NCBI GenBank assembly: GCA_028564925.1
Contig: CM053033.1
Span: 84,055,468 to 84,119,467, forward strand
Length of the DNA stretch: 64,000 nt
Direction: 5' to 3'
Source: Lithobates sylvaticus
Taxonomy: Eukaryota > Chordata > Amphibia > Anura > Ranidae
The stretch's first letter is position 1; each line of letters opens with the position of its first letter. Shown piece after piece: positions 1-11,399 of this stretch. Made by a program: the position numbers and the translations under genes. The notes beneath the pieces were generated by a model. That model worked only from the letters and a program-made list of their open reading frames with translations, was not told the DNA's origin and did no database searches.

Positions 1-2008
1 GACATTAATAGCAACTAAAAAAGCATGAGGTGGAATGTGTAAATCTTCTATGTTTTGTAATAGGTGAATAGTATCCTTTGTATATGAAAACAAACCAGCA
101 ACAAATGGCCTAAGATGACTATCAACAAATTTGCTCAAATTTTCCATTAAAGACCCACTCCCAGAAACAATGGGGCGACCCGGAGGAATTTTCAGATTTT
201 TGTGAATTTTTGGAAGACAGTATAATGTTGGAATACGTGGATATGGAGTTCTGATGTATTCCCAGATGTCTTTGTTAATAGCCCCATTGCAGAATGCTTC
301 ATCAACCATGTCATAAAAAGCACAATTGAATTTATCAATGATGCCTTTTGAAATTGGTTCATACCATGATTTGTTGGAAACTACTTTATCACACATAGAG
401 GTGTATTGTTCATTTGTCATGATAACAATGTTGCCCCCCTTATCGGAGGGCTTAATTGTCAAGGAATGCTCTTTCTTTAGTTTTTCCAAAGCAACCTGTT
501 CATCCTTCACAAGATTGCTACAGGATGTTTGGGATTTCAACTTTTTGATTTCAGCTGTAGTAGAGGCTATAAAGGCTGCAAGATTGGGATTGCTAGTGAA
601 TGAGGGAAATGTATCCACATTTTTTTAAAATTTTTGATTGCTAGATATAGTTGGGGGTTCTTTAGTGATATGTTGCTCTAATAATGACTTGATATCTACT
701 GAATCAATGAGGTCACTGGGATCTTGTTCCTCTAGAAGGGACAAAAGATCATCAAGGGCCTCATCAGATTCTTGAGTTTTAATTTGAGAGATGTTTTTTT
801 CTTTTTCTTTTGAGAGAATGCTCTGATAATAGAGCCTCCTCGCAAAGAGATGCAGATCTTTAATTGTTTCAAACACATTTAACCCAGTATCAGGGCAAAA
901 ACGAAGCCCCTTGTGTAATAAATTCATTTCAGCTTGAGTAAGAGAATAGAATGAAAGATTAATAATATTTTTAGTGTTCACATTGGAGGGTAGTTCTGTA
1001 AAAGAACCACTCTCTAATGGCTTTAGGTAGTTGGAGGATTCTCCTCCATTTTGTGAACTAAAAAATCCTTGTCTACCTGGGATAATGTGATATAGAATCA
1101 CCCATGTGTCTAGATGGAATAGAACCAACACCAGAAAGTCCTGTAGAGGAAAAAGAGTTATCACCACGTGAATTACCTTTACCAGTAGATACAGAAGTAG
1201 TGAGGTGTTGTTCGGAGATAGAGTCCGTAATTCTTTTCTTAGTTGAAGCAGGATCTTCAGCAGATGATGATCTTTTGTTTTTTTGCAGTTTACGATTCCT
1301 CTGTCTGTTGTGAGAGAAAGATGGAAGTGGAAGAGTTTAGGGATGAATTTGACCCTGATTCCCTTGGATTCTGGCCCAAGTTTGTTTTTTGGGGATGTTG
1401 TGCTGATTTGTTTTGTTGCCATTTATAAGCCTTACCCTCCTTGAAGGCTCGTTTACCTCGCCAGAATTTTTTGTCTTTTATTGCCAATTTTTCTTGAGAT
1501 TTTTGATTAAGTTGAATTTTGATTCTGATTCTTTCTTCATGTTCTCCATAGCTAGGCGAGTCCTCGAAGGGGAGTAAATTAGCAAAAAAAAGGCATCAAT
1601 TTCTTTATCAAAAGTGACGATTCGTTTTCTGTATTCGTTACTTAATAAGGTCATCATAGTTTTAGTACATAACTGTAAATTCTTCTCCCAATTGATTTTA
1701 AATGTAGGATCAATTTCTTCCAACATTGGAAATATTTGAATCCACAATCCAAGAGGATTAATATCCTCATGGCTATATCTATCAAAGCTATCCACATGCC
1801 AAAAACAGGCTACCTTTTTGTCTACAATTTTACTTAATTGAAAAAATAGAGAGGAAATCTCAGAATGGGATGATGATTTTTTACTGTAATCCTGAAAGAA
1901 ACCTGCCATAAGATTGTCCCATTCTTTGCCTTGAAACATTCTGGAAAACAGACCACCAAAATAATATCTAAACAGAGTAATTGTATATGCTCGACATATC
2001 ACTAGCAT
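1..2008 (-). pseudogene. Penelope-like element 1 (PLE-1), N-terminal and RT coding remnant, cut by window start
   Basis: Coding remnant of a Penelope-like retroelement, read on the minus strand. Between about 620 and 1 the translation carries hallmarks of the PLE reverse transcriptase N-terminal part: a PSDKGGNIVIM block, then YCLPKIHKN, then PPGRPIVSG followed by an ENLSKFVD block. Upstream (1020-625) is the usual PLE leader segment with LTQAEMNLLHKGLRFCP, followed by an acidic stretch. 2008-1478 encodes a lysine-rich N-terminal segment with many aromatic residues, and 1487-1100 a basic, Ser/Thr-rich linker. The catalytic half of the RT and the GIY-YIG endonuclease would lie left of position 1. 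The frame is not continuous, so this is a decayed copy. The family assignment is from motif recognition. Confidence 0.75.
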
Positions 2009-2199
2009 TAAATGCGCAAACCCGGACCTCCCTCTGGGGCGACATGTTCGCGATCACCACACGGGCGTCACTCCCCGCTTCGATTTTACCATTCTGGATC
2101 GGATTCATCCGAGTAATAGGGGTGCTGATTGGAATAAAATCTTACTCCAGAGGGAGATCAATTGAATTGCTGAATTTAATGTGACTATGTTCACAGGAT

Positions 2200-3791
2200 T
2201 AAATACCCAATTCAGTTTCTGTCCTTTTTTGGATGGTTTTGTATCTGAGGGGTGTGAGAAGGAATAACAAAGATGAAAAAAAAAATTAATTATTCAGGTT
2301 TCTTTGATTACTCAAATGCTGGATCCTATCTTTGGACATATGACAAATTTCAAACTTAGTCACTGTTTTTGCTTGGTGATCAAATCAGGCTAATGTGGCT
2401 ATTGAATGAGTGGATATACTGATTAGATACAGAATTCATACTGTGTAGAGATGTAATTTCCTCTAAGTATTATGAGGTAGTTTTGCTTGTATTTCAGTTT
2501 TCATCATTGCTGTAACTGCTCTATTGTACTTGCTGTACTATACATTGTATGATTAGGTATCCATTGTATGATCATATTAACATCAATTTTCCTCTTTTGG
2601 ATACACTGACTAAAGTTAGAACTCATATTGTTTATTGTTTTATTTCTACTATATTTGATAAAACGTATTTTCTGCGAGGATGTGGTTCTCTTTCTTGCAC
2701 ATCTGACCTTGCCAGGCACACGGGGGCCCTTCCCCCTCACCTTTCTCCCCCTTTTCCTTCTTGTTTGGATTCGGAGGTTCGACATATGCGGGGGATTCTT
2801 TCCTGCTGCATGTTGCAGGGTTTTTCCTCCCCCAAATTCATCCCTGGGGTGCCCCTGCGACTTGCGGCCACTGCGTCGGTGGGCCTTTTCTGCATGGTGT
2901 CTCACTGCTCACTTTTCTTTGGGTTGTGGGGCGCCGTGCAGTTCTCGCCCGGCAGGTTCCTTGTGAATTCGGGGACTCCATCCACACAATTTTATTTTGG
3001 GATGTCATTCTGTGTAAAATATATTCATACTTTTTCATTATTGATTTCATTCGTTTTTATTTTCTTTTTTTCCCTTTTTCTTTTTTGTTTCTTTTTTATG
3101 TGGTTTGCCCATTCTACAAAATCGTTATATTGTTTTTATGTGCATGCCCATTAGTGGCATTTTGACTCAAGATCCCATATTTCTCACGTTGCGTATCCCG
3201 GTGCGACGACGCTCTGTGTTCCTTCAAGTCGCAGACGCGATGACGCCGATCACTCTTATTTCTTGTTCCTGTACATCTCTGCTGACACCACGGCCTTCGT
3301 CTGCTGACTGCGCAGGCGCCAGTGGCCTTTTAAGAGACGGCCGGCGCATCTTCTCAGCGCAGCTGATGCTTGGTTTGCTGTGACACAAGTCCTGTGTTAC
3401 ATGCTTGTCAGGAGGAAAAAAAACTTTGTTGGTCTTATTTCTTTCCACAAGTAAGTTTGTTATTTACTGGGATGCTTCTTTTATCCCTCCCCTCTTTTTA
3501 TATACATACATATATTTTGTTTCCCTTGCAGGTCTGGGTACTCCTATCAACCTGCATAGATTGTAGCATTTCTTTTTCTTTCTCGCTTTTGATATACTGG
3601 GGACTATATGTTATCAATGGTTTGATACATATTCCCTCTATCTTCTGGCAAGCTGATTCACCCTTAAAACTTATCAAGTTTGGAGTTATATATTTATGCA
3701 GCTTTGTCTGCATTTTATATTATAAGAGCCAATTTGGCTTACCCCTATTGAGGGATGTCTGCCGATATTATATATACCTTTCTATTTTTCG
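2200..3791 (+). mobile_element. PLE-1 inverted terminal arm, first part
   Basis: A non-coding stretch next to the 5' side of the PLE-1 coding remnant. Its layout matches the better preserved right arm of PLE-2: an AT-rich opening, a GC-rich block with GGCGCC and GCGCAGGC near 3190-3360, then splice-like signals (CACAAG/GTAAG-type donor near 3447, pyrimidine tract and TTGCAG acceptor near 3530). It reads in + orientation while PLE-1 coding is minus, so the arm is inverted. It appears to be interrupted at 3791 by PLE-2 and to resume at 10432. The assignment rests on parallel architecture rather than on sequence identity, so it is tentative. Confidence 0.4.
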
Positions 3792-4071
3792 AAAAAAATG
3801 GGATGGCAGAAAAAAATGAGGCAACTGTGGACTTTCATGGTACGGATAAGGACTCACATAACAATTTAATAATATATCTAAAAAATATAAATTTATTACA
3901 ACAATATAAGAAAAATTATACAATAGAAAAAAGAAGGGCAAATAAAGACAAGAGACAATATTGGACAATACAGTACAAAACCATTTCCTATAGTAGCACA
4001 GTACGGCACAGAATTATTGATCCCTGATAGCGGAAACAATATAGTGACATTCGAACTGGCGCAAGATGATA

Positions 4072-4108
4072 CTCGACATGTTTCGCGGACTGGCCGCTTC
4101 TTCAGGAG
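4072..4108 (-). ncRNA. Hammerhead-ribozyme-like motif, PLE-2 left arm
   Basis: Read on the minus strand the site shows CTGAAGA, then a hairpin GCGG-CCAGT-CCGC, then GAAAC directly followed by the palindromic ACATGT and C. This has the order of a hammerhead core (CUGANGA, stem II, GAAA, very short stem III, UC cleavage site). Penelope-like elements are known to carry hammerhead motifs with minimal, self-complementary stem III in their terminal repeats. An extra A between the core and stem II makes the core imperfect, so activity is not assured. Confidence 0.45.
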
Positions 4109-4754
4109 TATATTTAAGGAAAAAAGGTATCTGTATAGTTGTCTCTAAAAAGGGGAAAATTTGGAATAATTAATATCATATAAATGTGAAGAGATAAACA
4201 AAGCACCCGGAAAAAGCCTAAAAAACGCCATCCTGATTCTGCCGTCAAGGGAGGCGAAGGCATACCAAATCAACGGGATGCATGTCAAAAGAAATTATTT
4301 TTAAAAGTAATTACACCCAGTCACACACATATATGAGAGGCATGTTGCGACTTACCATCCAGAGGTGCAAGGATCAAGTGAGGCTAAAAGCCCCAAATAC
4401 CAGGGGCAGTTTCCTGGGCAGATATGGGAGCCAGAGCAGAGTAAAACAGATACTCAAAGAGATATACTGAGGCTGTCAAAAAGGAAAACATAGGGTAAAT
4501 AAACATAATTGGCATGATGTAAGCATCACATCAACAAGGGGCGGCCACAGTGTTAACATAGGGTGCACCCAGATAGCCAACATATGTGTCATGAAAGTGA
4601 AGCAAGCTAGAACACAAACAGTGTAAAGATAATAATAGGTACATACCGAAGATTTAGAAGGTCGACATATGATGAAAAAGGGCGACCTAGGATGAACAAG
4701 GTTCTACACTGGAGAGAGGGGTGCTGAGAAGTGGATACGCTGCGAAAAGTTTTA

Positions 4755-4758
<4 letters not shown>

Positions 4759-4806
<48 letters not shown>
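4759..4806. repeat. (TA)n microsatellite
   Basis: Uninterrupted alternating TA of about 48 bp in the left PLE-2 arm. The same locus in the right arm (about 9455-9478) has only around 10 repeats, so the tract expanded or shrank after the arms were made. Confidence 0.95.
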
Positions 4807-4812
<6 letters not shown>

Positions 4813-6348
4813 AAGAATGGATGCATGTTGATATATAAATACACATATCCAAGTCTTAGAATAAAAAAGGCCAGGATTACATATCAAGGCCCAGCAGGGC
4901 TATGCTGATAAAGTACATATAGATCAGAAAAACGATTGACTCACCAAAATAAGTCTGAATGTCAGAGAGCACATTAAAGTCTATTTATTTTGTGGTAGCC
5001 AGCTCAGTTGCTGAGGACCTGTAAGTAGACAGGTATGATTCAGACAGAGCAAGTTGAGAGCAGCAAATGAAAAATAGAGAATAAAAATGGATAATATATT
5101 GGTAATCCGAAACTATAAATCGGATTACAAAATCAGCCAAAGGCTATTGATAAAAAAATGGTGAATAGTATAGAGCAGCACAGTGCCAACCAGATAAGAT
5201 CAAATATAATAAACAAACCTGCGAGATAAGTATCTGGATATGCACAACTGACTAGAGCAACAGTCAGAGGGGAGTCAATAGTTGGATCAAAGGACACACA
5301 GCTGAAATCCATAAAAGCATAAGAGAGCAGTAAATGGGAAGGATCTTCTAATAAAGCAAGGGTATAGTGAGCATCCGTCCAAAAAAAGGGTAAGAATTAC
5401 CTGCAGGCAGCAAAGGAATCCACCGGCCAGCACCACCAATCTCATCAGGCCCCCAATGCACCTAGATCCTATGGACAAACTGTCCATTTAAATAGTAGTC
5501 TCTGGCGCCAGTCCAGATGACGCCAACAGTGGGCGCCGGTCGGCGCCGTACGATTGGCGTCATTAGACCCGATTCTCGAATGCGCATGCGCGTCGCGCAT
5601 GCGCAGTAGAGCAAAAACGGCACATAGAGTCTGGGAAGACCGAGAGCTACCAGGGAGACAACCACTAATGAATAAATTGCAAAAAAAAACAATATTAGAC
5701 ATGGGAAGGGCTCAGAGGACAGCAGTCAAGTTAATAGACCAGCCATTTAAGTCCCCACCAAACAGGCCAAAAAACCGCGACGCCATCTAGAGGGTGGGCA
5801 TGAAACTGCAGGGGGGGAAAATCGCATATAAGCCCAGGAAAGAAAAGCCAACACTATACTGCACCACAGATGTATTTTGAGGATGGCATAGTCGCAAGTT
5901 GCTCAAAACATAAAGCATGGGGGCATACATAGAGGAAGTTAAATAATTGAGAGAATTATGTATAAACAAAAAATAATACACGTAGAATGATATAAATATA
6001 AAGTGTAGACCAAAGTATAAACGGCTTTGTAAGGGGAACAGAGTGAATGGAAAAATAAGTGTGTCAACGTTGTAGAGAAACAAAGCTAAGCCACACAAGA
6101 CAGACACAAAAGAACGGAAAAAAAAATGGGCCACAAAAACCAAACAAACGAAACAAACAGCAGAATAAAACAAAACAAAACAAAAGAGAGCAAGGAGGAC
6201 AGGGATGATAGATGTTTTTTTGAGACTGATCGAATAGAGTGCAGGTCAATCCCTAAAATAGACAAAATATACATATATATTTAAAATCGGTGTAGAGTGA
6301 GAGATTCAGCCAAACCATAAGTGGCATATAAGGAGAAATAAGGATACC

Positions 6349-7770
6349 CTACAGAAAGGGCTTGTAGGAGTTATTCTCGTTAATGCCAGGGTGTATGGTG
6401 GCTGATAGTCTCTCGATCCATAGGGTTTCTGCCCTTAGGATTTTGTTGTCCCAATCGCCACCACGCGGGTGGGGAGGGACCACTTCAAGGACAAAAAAAG
6501 ATACTGCACTACTGTCAAATCTGTTGTGTAAGCCTATATGCCTAGTTACAGATGTTAAAATTTTTCCAGAACCTGAACAATAGACGTGATCATGGATACG
6601 TTGGCAGAATTCCCGTATGGTCTTCCCAACGTAAAATGCCTGACAGGCACATGTCATTAAGTAAATGACGCCCCGAGTGGTACAGTCAGCATGGCAGCGA
6701 AGGCGATGCCATTGTCCATTTGGGAGCTTAATCCCTTTACCCTCAGTGACCCATGGGCATCGACTACAATGGCCGCAACGGTATGTGCCCCATAGGGGTC
6801 TAGAGGGTCTGGCTTGAGGAATCATGTAATGGCTGGAGGTAAGGGTATCTCGGAGTGATGTGGCTCGTCTGAAAACGAGTTCGGGGGTGGACCTGACATA
6901 TTTAGAGAGGATTTGATCTTCGGTCAACAGGTGCCAATGGCGGGATATTGAAGCTCGCAAGGGATCCTGGTGTGCAGAAAATTTTGTAATGAATTTAACT
7001 GTTTGAATTTCAGTATCAGAAGATGTTTTGTATAGTAGATCAAACCTGGATCTGCCATTAGCCTTATTAAAGGCTTTTCTAAGGAGGGATTTTGAATAGC
7101 CTCTTCTTAGAAGTCTATCTTGTAAAAGCCCTGCTTGTTCGATAAAGTCTTTGTCCGTTGAACAGTTCCTGCGTAAACGCAGGTACTGTGCATAAGGGAT
7201 ACTCCAGATTAGGGGAGATGGATGTGCACTAGACGCGTGCAGGATGGTATTTCCTGCACTGGGTTTGCGATAGAGGTTGGTAGTAAGACTGCCTTCTGCG
7301 TAAAATCTTAATGGAAAGATCCAAAAAGGATATATTCTCGGGGCTGAAAGTATGAGTGAAACGCAAGTTAAAATCGTTAGTATTCAGAATGTCAAGAAAT
7401 GATAACAAATCATTGCTGGTGCCTGTCCAGATGATCAACAGATCGTCTATGTAGCGAAACCAGTACAATATATGGGTCAACCATCTATCGTAGTCTTCGT
7501 CAGAGAATATCCATCTCTCCCAACCGCCCAGATAAAGGTTCGCGTAAGAGGGAGCACAGCATGTGCCCATGGCTACCCCCTGACGTTGAAGGTATACCTT
7601 ATCCATGAACGTAAAATAATTGTGCGTCAAAATAAATCGTAACAATTTTAAGATGAAGCAATTATGTGGCAAAGTGGTATCATCTTGTTTATCCAGAAAG
7701 GACCCGATCACCCGGATGCCCCGCTCGTGTGGGATACTTGAGTAGAGTGCCTCTATATCCACTGCAGCCG
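6349..7770 (-). pseudogene. PLE-2 reverse transcriptase and GIY-YIG endonuclease remnant
   Basis: Minus-strand coding region of a Penelope-like element. The RT part (7762-7240) has the motif series DIEALYSSIPHERG, a QGVAMGTCCAPSYANLYLG block (motif B-like) and the catalytic WFRYIDDLLIIW block. It continues with a conserved RRNCS connector, a cysteine cluster (CGHCSRCPW) and the GIY-YIG nuclease: GVIYLMTCACQAFYVGKT, with downstream Arg and His, ending at a natural stop at 6349. The upstream RT fingers and the N-terminal leader are absent, so the copy is 5' truncated at about 7770. The reading frame is not continuous. Its role was target-primed copying of the element; this copy cannot encode a full protein. 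Confidence 0.8.
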
Positions 7771-7866
7771 GGGGAGCATGGGTCCCCTCCAGATGTCTCA
7801 GAAGATGTCATGTATTAGAGATACTTCAGATCTTCCGAGACATCTGGAGGGGACCCATGCTCCCCT
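7767..7866. repeat. Short palindrome at the PLE-2 inversion junction
   Basis: About 38 bp of the truncated RT end (GAGCATGGGTCCCCTCC and neighbours) is repeated in inverse orientation at 7828-7866, about 20 bp away. Immediately after it the right arm starts in 3' UTR sequence (ATTCGATCAGTCTC). The junction thus jumps from RT to UTR after a short fold-back, which is the mark of a template switch during reverse transcription. Confidence 0.85.
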
Positions 7867-8034
7867 ATTCGATCAGTCTCAAAAAAACATCTATCATCCC
7901 TGTCCTCCTTGCTCTCTTTTGTTTTGTTTTGTTTTATTCTGCTGTTTGTTTCGTTTCTTTGCTTTTTGTGGCCCATTTTTTTTTTTTCGTTCTTTTGTGT
8001 CTGTCTTGTGTGGCTTAGTTTTGTTTCTCTACAA

Positions 8035-8182
8035 CAGGGGTCTCCAAACTACGGCCCTCCAGCTGTTGCGGAACTACACATCCCATGAGGCATTTTAAAA
8101 CTCTGACATTCACAGACATGACTAAGCATGATGGGAATTGTAGTTCCTGAACAACTGGAGGGCCGTAGTTTGGAGACTCCTG
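8035..8182. mobile_element. hAT-type MITE inside the PLE-2 right arm
   Basis: A 148-bp non-autonomous DNA transposon. Its ends are inverted: CAGGGGTCTCCAAACT at the left and AGTTTGGAGACTCCTG at the right, extending inward through ACGGCCCTCCAG. It is flanked by an 8-bp target-site duplication CTCTACAA at 8027-8034 and 8183-8190. The left PLE arm (about 6067-6084) carries the uninterrupted empty site with a single CTCTACAA (as its complement). Eight-base duplications and a CAGGGG start are hAT superfamily marks. Confidence 0.93.
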
Positions 8183-10119
8183 CTCTACAACGTTGACACA
8201 CTTATTTTTCCATTCACTCTGTTCCCCTTACAAAGCCGTTTATACTTTGGTCTACACTTTATATTTATATCATTCTACGTGTATTATTTTTTGTTTATAC
8301 ATAATTCTCTCAATTATTTAACTTCCTCTATGTATGCCCCCATGCTTTATGTTTTGAGCAACTTGCGACTATGCCATCCTCAAAATACATCTGTGGTGCA
8401 GTATAGTGTTGGCTTTTCTTTCCTGGGCTTATATGCGATTTTCCCCCCCTGCAGTTTCATGCCCACCCTCTAGATGGCGTCGCGGTTTTTTGGCCTGTTT
8501 GGTGGGGACTTAAATGGCTGGTCTATTAACTTGACTGCTGTCCTCTGAGCCCTTCCCATGTCTAATATTGTTTTTTTTTGCAATTTATTCATTAGTGGTT
8601 GTCTCCCTGGTAGCTCTCGGTCTTCCCAGACTCTATGTGCCGTTTTTGCTCTACTGCGCATGCGCGACGCGCATGCGCATTCGAGAATCGGGTCTAATGA
8701 CGCCAATCGTACGGCGCCGACCGGCGCCCACTGTTGGCGTCATCTGGACTGGCGCCAGAGACTACTATTTAAATGGACAGTTTGTCCATAGGATCTAGGT
8801 GCATTGGGGGCCTGATGAGATTGGTGGTGCTGGCCGGTGGATTCCTTTGCTGCCTGCAGGTAATTCTTACCCCTTTTTTGGACGGATGCTCACTATACCC
8901 TTGCTTTATTAGAAGATCCTTCCCATTTACTGCTCTCTTATGCTTTTATGGATTTCAGCTGTGTGTCCTTTGATCCAACTATTGACTCCCCTCTGACTGT
9001 TGCTCTAGTCAGTTGTGCATATCCAGATACTTATCTCGCAGGTTCGTTTATTATATTTGATCTTATCTGGTTGGCACTGTGCTGCTCTATACTATTCACC
9101 ATTTTTTTATCAATAGCCTTTAGCTGATTTTGTAATCCGATTTATAGTTTCGGATTACCAATATATTATCCATTTTTATTCTCTATTTTTCATTTGCTGC
9201 TCTCAACGTGCTCTGTCTGAAACATACCTGTCTACTTACAGGTCCTTAGCAACTGAGCTGGCTACCACAAAATAAATAGACTTCCATGTGCTCTCTGACA
9301 TTCAGACTTATTTTGGTGAGTCAATCGTTTTTCTGATCTATATGTACTTTATCAGCATAGCCCTGCTGGGCCTTGATATGTAATCCTGGCCTTTTTAATT
9401 CTAAGACTTGGATATGTGTATTTATATATCAACATGCATCCATTCTTATCCAATATATATATATATATACATATATAACTTTTCGCAGCGTATCCACTTC
9501 TCAGCACCCCTCTCTCCAGTGTAGAACCTTGTTCATCCTAGGTCACCCTTTTTCATCATATGTCGACCTTCTAAATCTTCGGTATGTACCTATTATTATC
9601 TTTACACTGTTTGTGTTATAGCTTGCTTCACTTTCATGACACATATGTTGGCTATCTGGGTGCACCCTATGTTAACACTGTGGCCGCCCCTTGTTGATGT
9701 GATGCTTACATCATGCCAATTATGTTTATTTACCCTATGTTTTCCTTTTTGACAGCCTCAGTATATCTCTTTGAGTATCTGTTTTACTCTGCTCTGGCTC
9801 CCATATCTGCCCAGGAAACTGCCCCTGGTATTTGGGGCTTTTAGCCTCACTTGATCCTTGCACCTCTGGATGGTAAGTCGCAACATGCCTCTCATATATG
9901 TGTGTGAGTGGGTGTAATTACTTTTAAAAATAATTTCTTTTGACATGCATCCCGTTGATTTGGTATGCCTTCGCCTCCCTTGACGGCAGAATCAGGATGG
10001 CGTTTTTTAGGCTTTTTCCGGGTGCTTTGTTTATCTCTCCACATTTATATGATATTAATTATTCCAAATTTTCCCCTTTTTAGAGACAACTATACAGATA
10101 TCTTTTTTCCTTAAATATA

Positions 10120-10156
10120 CTCCTGAAGAAGCGACCAGTCCGCGAAACATGTCGAG
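10120..10156 (+). ncRNA. Hammerhead-ribozyme-like motif, PLE-2 right arm
   Basis: Mirror partner of the left-arm motif: CTGAAGA, stem-loop around GCGACCAGTCCGC, GAAAC, ATGTC. One base of stem II differs from the left arm (GCGA instead of GCGG), which breaks one G-C pair and suggests drift in one arm. Confidence 0.42.
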
Positions 10157-10431
10157 TGCCATCTTGCGCCAGTTCGAATGTCACTATATTGTTTCCGCTA
10201 TCAGGGATCAATAATTCTGTGCCGTACTGTGCTACTATAGGAAATGGTTTTGTACTGTATTGTCCAATATTGTCTCTTGTCTTTATTTGCCCTTCTTTTT
10301 TCTATTGTATAATTTTTCTTATATTGTTGTAATAAATTTATATTTTTTATATATATTGTTATGCGAGTCCTTATCCGTACCATGAAAGTCCACAGTTGCC
10401 TCATTTTTTCTGCCATCCCATTTTTTTCTAA

Positions 10432-11065
10432 ATTTTAGGACGGTACTGTACATAAATTCTTATCATATAGTAGCACTATTTACATACTTTCTATTTCATT
10501 TATTTAATATTTTTGTTTATTATTTTTACATTCATTCTAATTATAAAATATGTTATGTTATTTTATAGGTTTTGACATCACTTGTGTGGTCTGGGTCGAC
10601 CGTTGGTGCATGTGTGAGGTTCATTTTGCGTTTGAACGGGGACCCACCACTTTTGGGGTATTCCTGGCAGCAAATCAATCCCCAAATTAATATTTATGGG
10701 AAATCAGTTGTACCAATAAATATTCACTTTAAAAGCCTATATTGGTATGTATACCGTGCGTTTTGGTATGTAACAGTGATGATGTGTTGTTTGAAATGTT
10801 CTTGCTTAAAGACTTTCTAAATTTATCTTGCAGATTGTAATTATATTGTTTCTCCTAATAAACGCCTCTGAAGAAAGGGAGTCACCCTGAAACATGTCAG
10901 GCTAATGGAGCAAAGTTTTCTATAATTATACAATCAAATTTGCTGATATTCATGCACGTGTACATCCATGCATGGATGTTTTTTGTATGTATTATTGTTA
11001 TGTTTGTTCACATGTCGTTTTTTATGATAATTTTTTTTCTAAATAAATAAATGTATATATTTTTT
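10432..11065 (+). mobile_element. PLE-1 inverted terminal arm, outer part
   Basis: AT-rich sequence right of PLE-2 with a second, different hammerhead-like motif at 10865-10901 and an AATAAATAAATG run near its end. Read with 2200-3791 it would complete an inverted terminal arm for PLE-1, the same plan as PLE-2. No coding potential is seen. The link across the PLE-2 insertion is inferred. Confidence 0.4.
10865..10901 (+). ncRNA. Hammerhead-ribozyme-like motif, PLE-1 arm
   Basis: CTGAAGA, then a hairpin AGGG-AGTCA-CCCT, then GAAAC, ACATGT palindrome and C. It has the same order as the PLE-2 motifs but a fully different stem II with compensated pairs. Keeping the stem while changing its bases supports a structured RNA. 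Confidence 0.45.
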
Positions 11066-11399
11066 TTAAATTGTACTGTTCGCCTTAAAAGTCCCACCGT
11101 ACCGGGGGGTACTGTTAGTCCCTACTCTATAGGGATTTTCTTCTCTAATCACAATTTTGGGATGTTGGCAACACTCATTTCTTGCCTTTTTGTACAATCC
11201 GCATTCCTTAAATAAAGATTTAAAAAAAGAAATGTGCAGCTGAGTCGTGCTTTTAAAGCCCCTGATTGCTGCAAACACAACAACCATTTTATTCTCCAGG
11301 ATAATAGAGGGACATGGAAAGTGAACGGCAGTATTCTGGGTCTTGAAGAAATAGAGGAAATCACATCATGGAAGGAGATGGAATGTGGATGCTGTTGCA
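11066..11399. other. Gene-free stretch upstream of the glutamine synthetase promoter
   Basis: No open frame with a recognisable product. It starts with a short segment where GTACTGTTCGCC and CCCACCGTACC recur in a loose repeat. The remainder is unique-looking sequence that probably holds distal promoter sequence. Confidence 0.4.

Larger units (their letters stand above)
3792..6241 (-). repeat. PLE-2 left arm (3' UTR / terminal repeat), half of 2.4 kb inverted repeat
   Basis: Reverse complement of 7862-10431 apart from scattered substitutions, one 148-bp insertion in the other arm, and a longer TA microsatellite here (about 4759-4806). It includes a GC-rich block (5510-5605) containing GGCGCC and paired GCGCATGC, and a hammerhead-like motif near its outer end. 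Many short open frames here are mirrored in the other arm and have no recognisable product. Confidence 0.85.
3792..10431. mobile_element. Penelope-like element 2 (PLE-2), head-to-head inverted structure
   Basis: One composite retroelement: a 5'-truncated minus-strand copy with RT and GIY-YIG endonuclease (7770-6349) plus its 3' untranslated arm (6241-3792), joined at its 5' side to an inverted second copy of the same 3' arm (7862-10431). Both arms point outward. The outer boundary is sharp: the arms match through a segment reading GCCATCCCATTTTTTTC and then diverge (CTATTTTTCG side at 3791, TAAATTTTAGG side at 10432). Inverted terminal repeats of this kind are a known outcome of PLE integration. 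No clear target-site duplication was found. Arm identity is high, so the insertion is fairly young. Confidence 0.75.
7862..10431 (+). repeat. PLE-2 right arm (inverted terminal repeat copy)
   Basis: Reverse complement of 3792-6241 and in + orientation. It contains the GC-rich block (8640-8765), a CTGCAGGTAATTC site that resembles a splice donor (about 8855), a TA tract, a hammerhead-like motif, and a nested 148-bp hAT MITE at 8035-8182 that the left arm lacks. Confidence 0.85.

Noticed and set aside
3105-3819. Overlapping 90-150 codon frames upstream of PLE-2
   Set aside because: Hydrophobic, T-rich readings of a terminal-repeat region; splice-like signals are present but no recognisable protein.
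4607-4887. Tyr/Ile-rich frames (also near 33818)
   Set aside because: They are the reading of TA microsatellites.
5287-5790. Several 60-80 codon frames mirrored at 8470-8973
   Set aside because: Mirrored in the two arms of PLE-2 because the DNA is an inverted repeat. No known domain and no coding signature.
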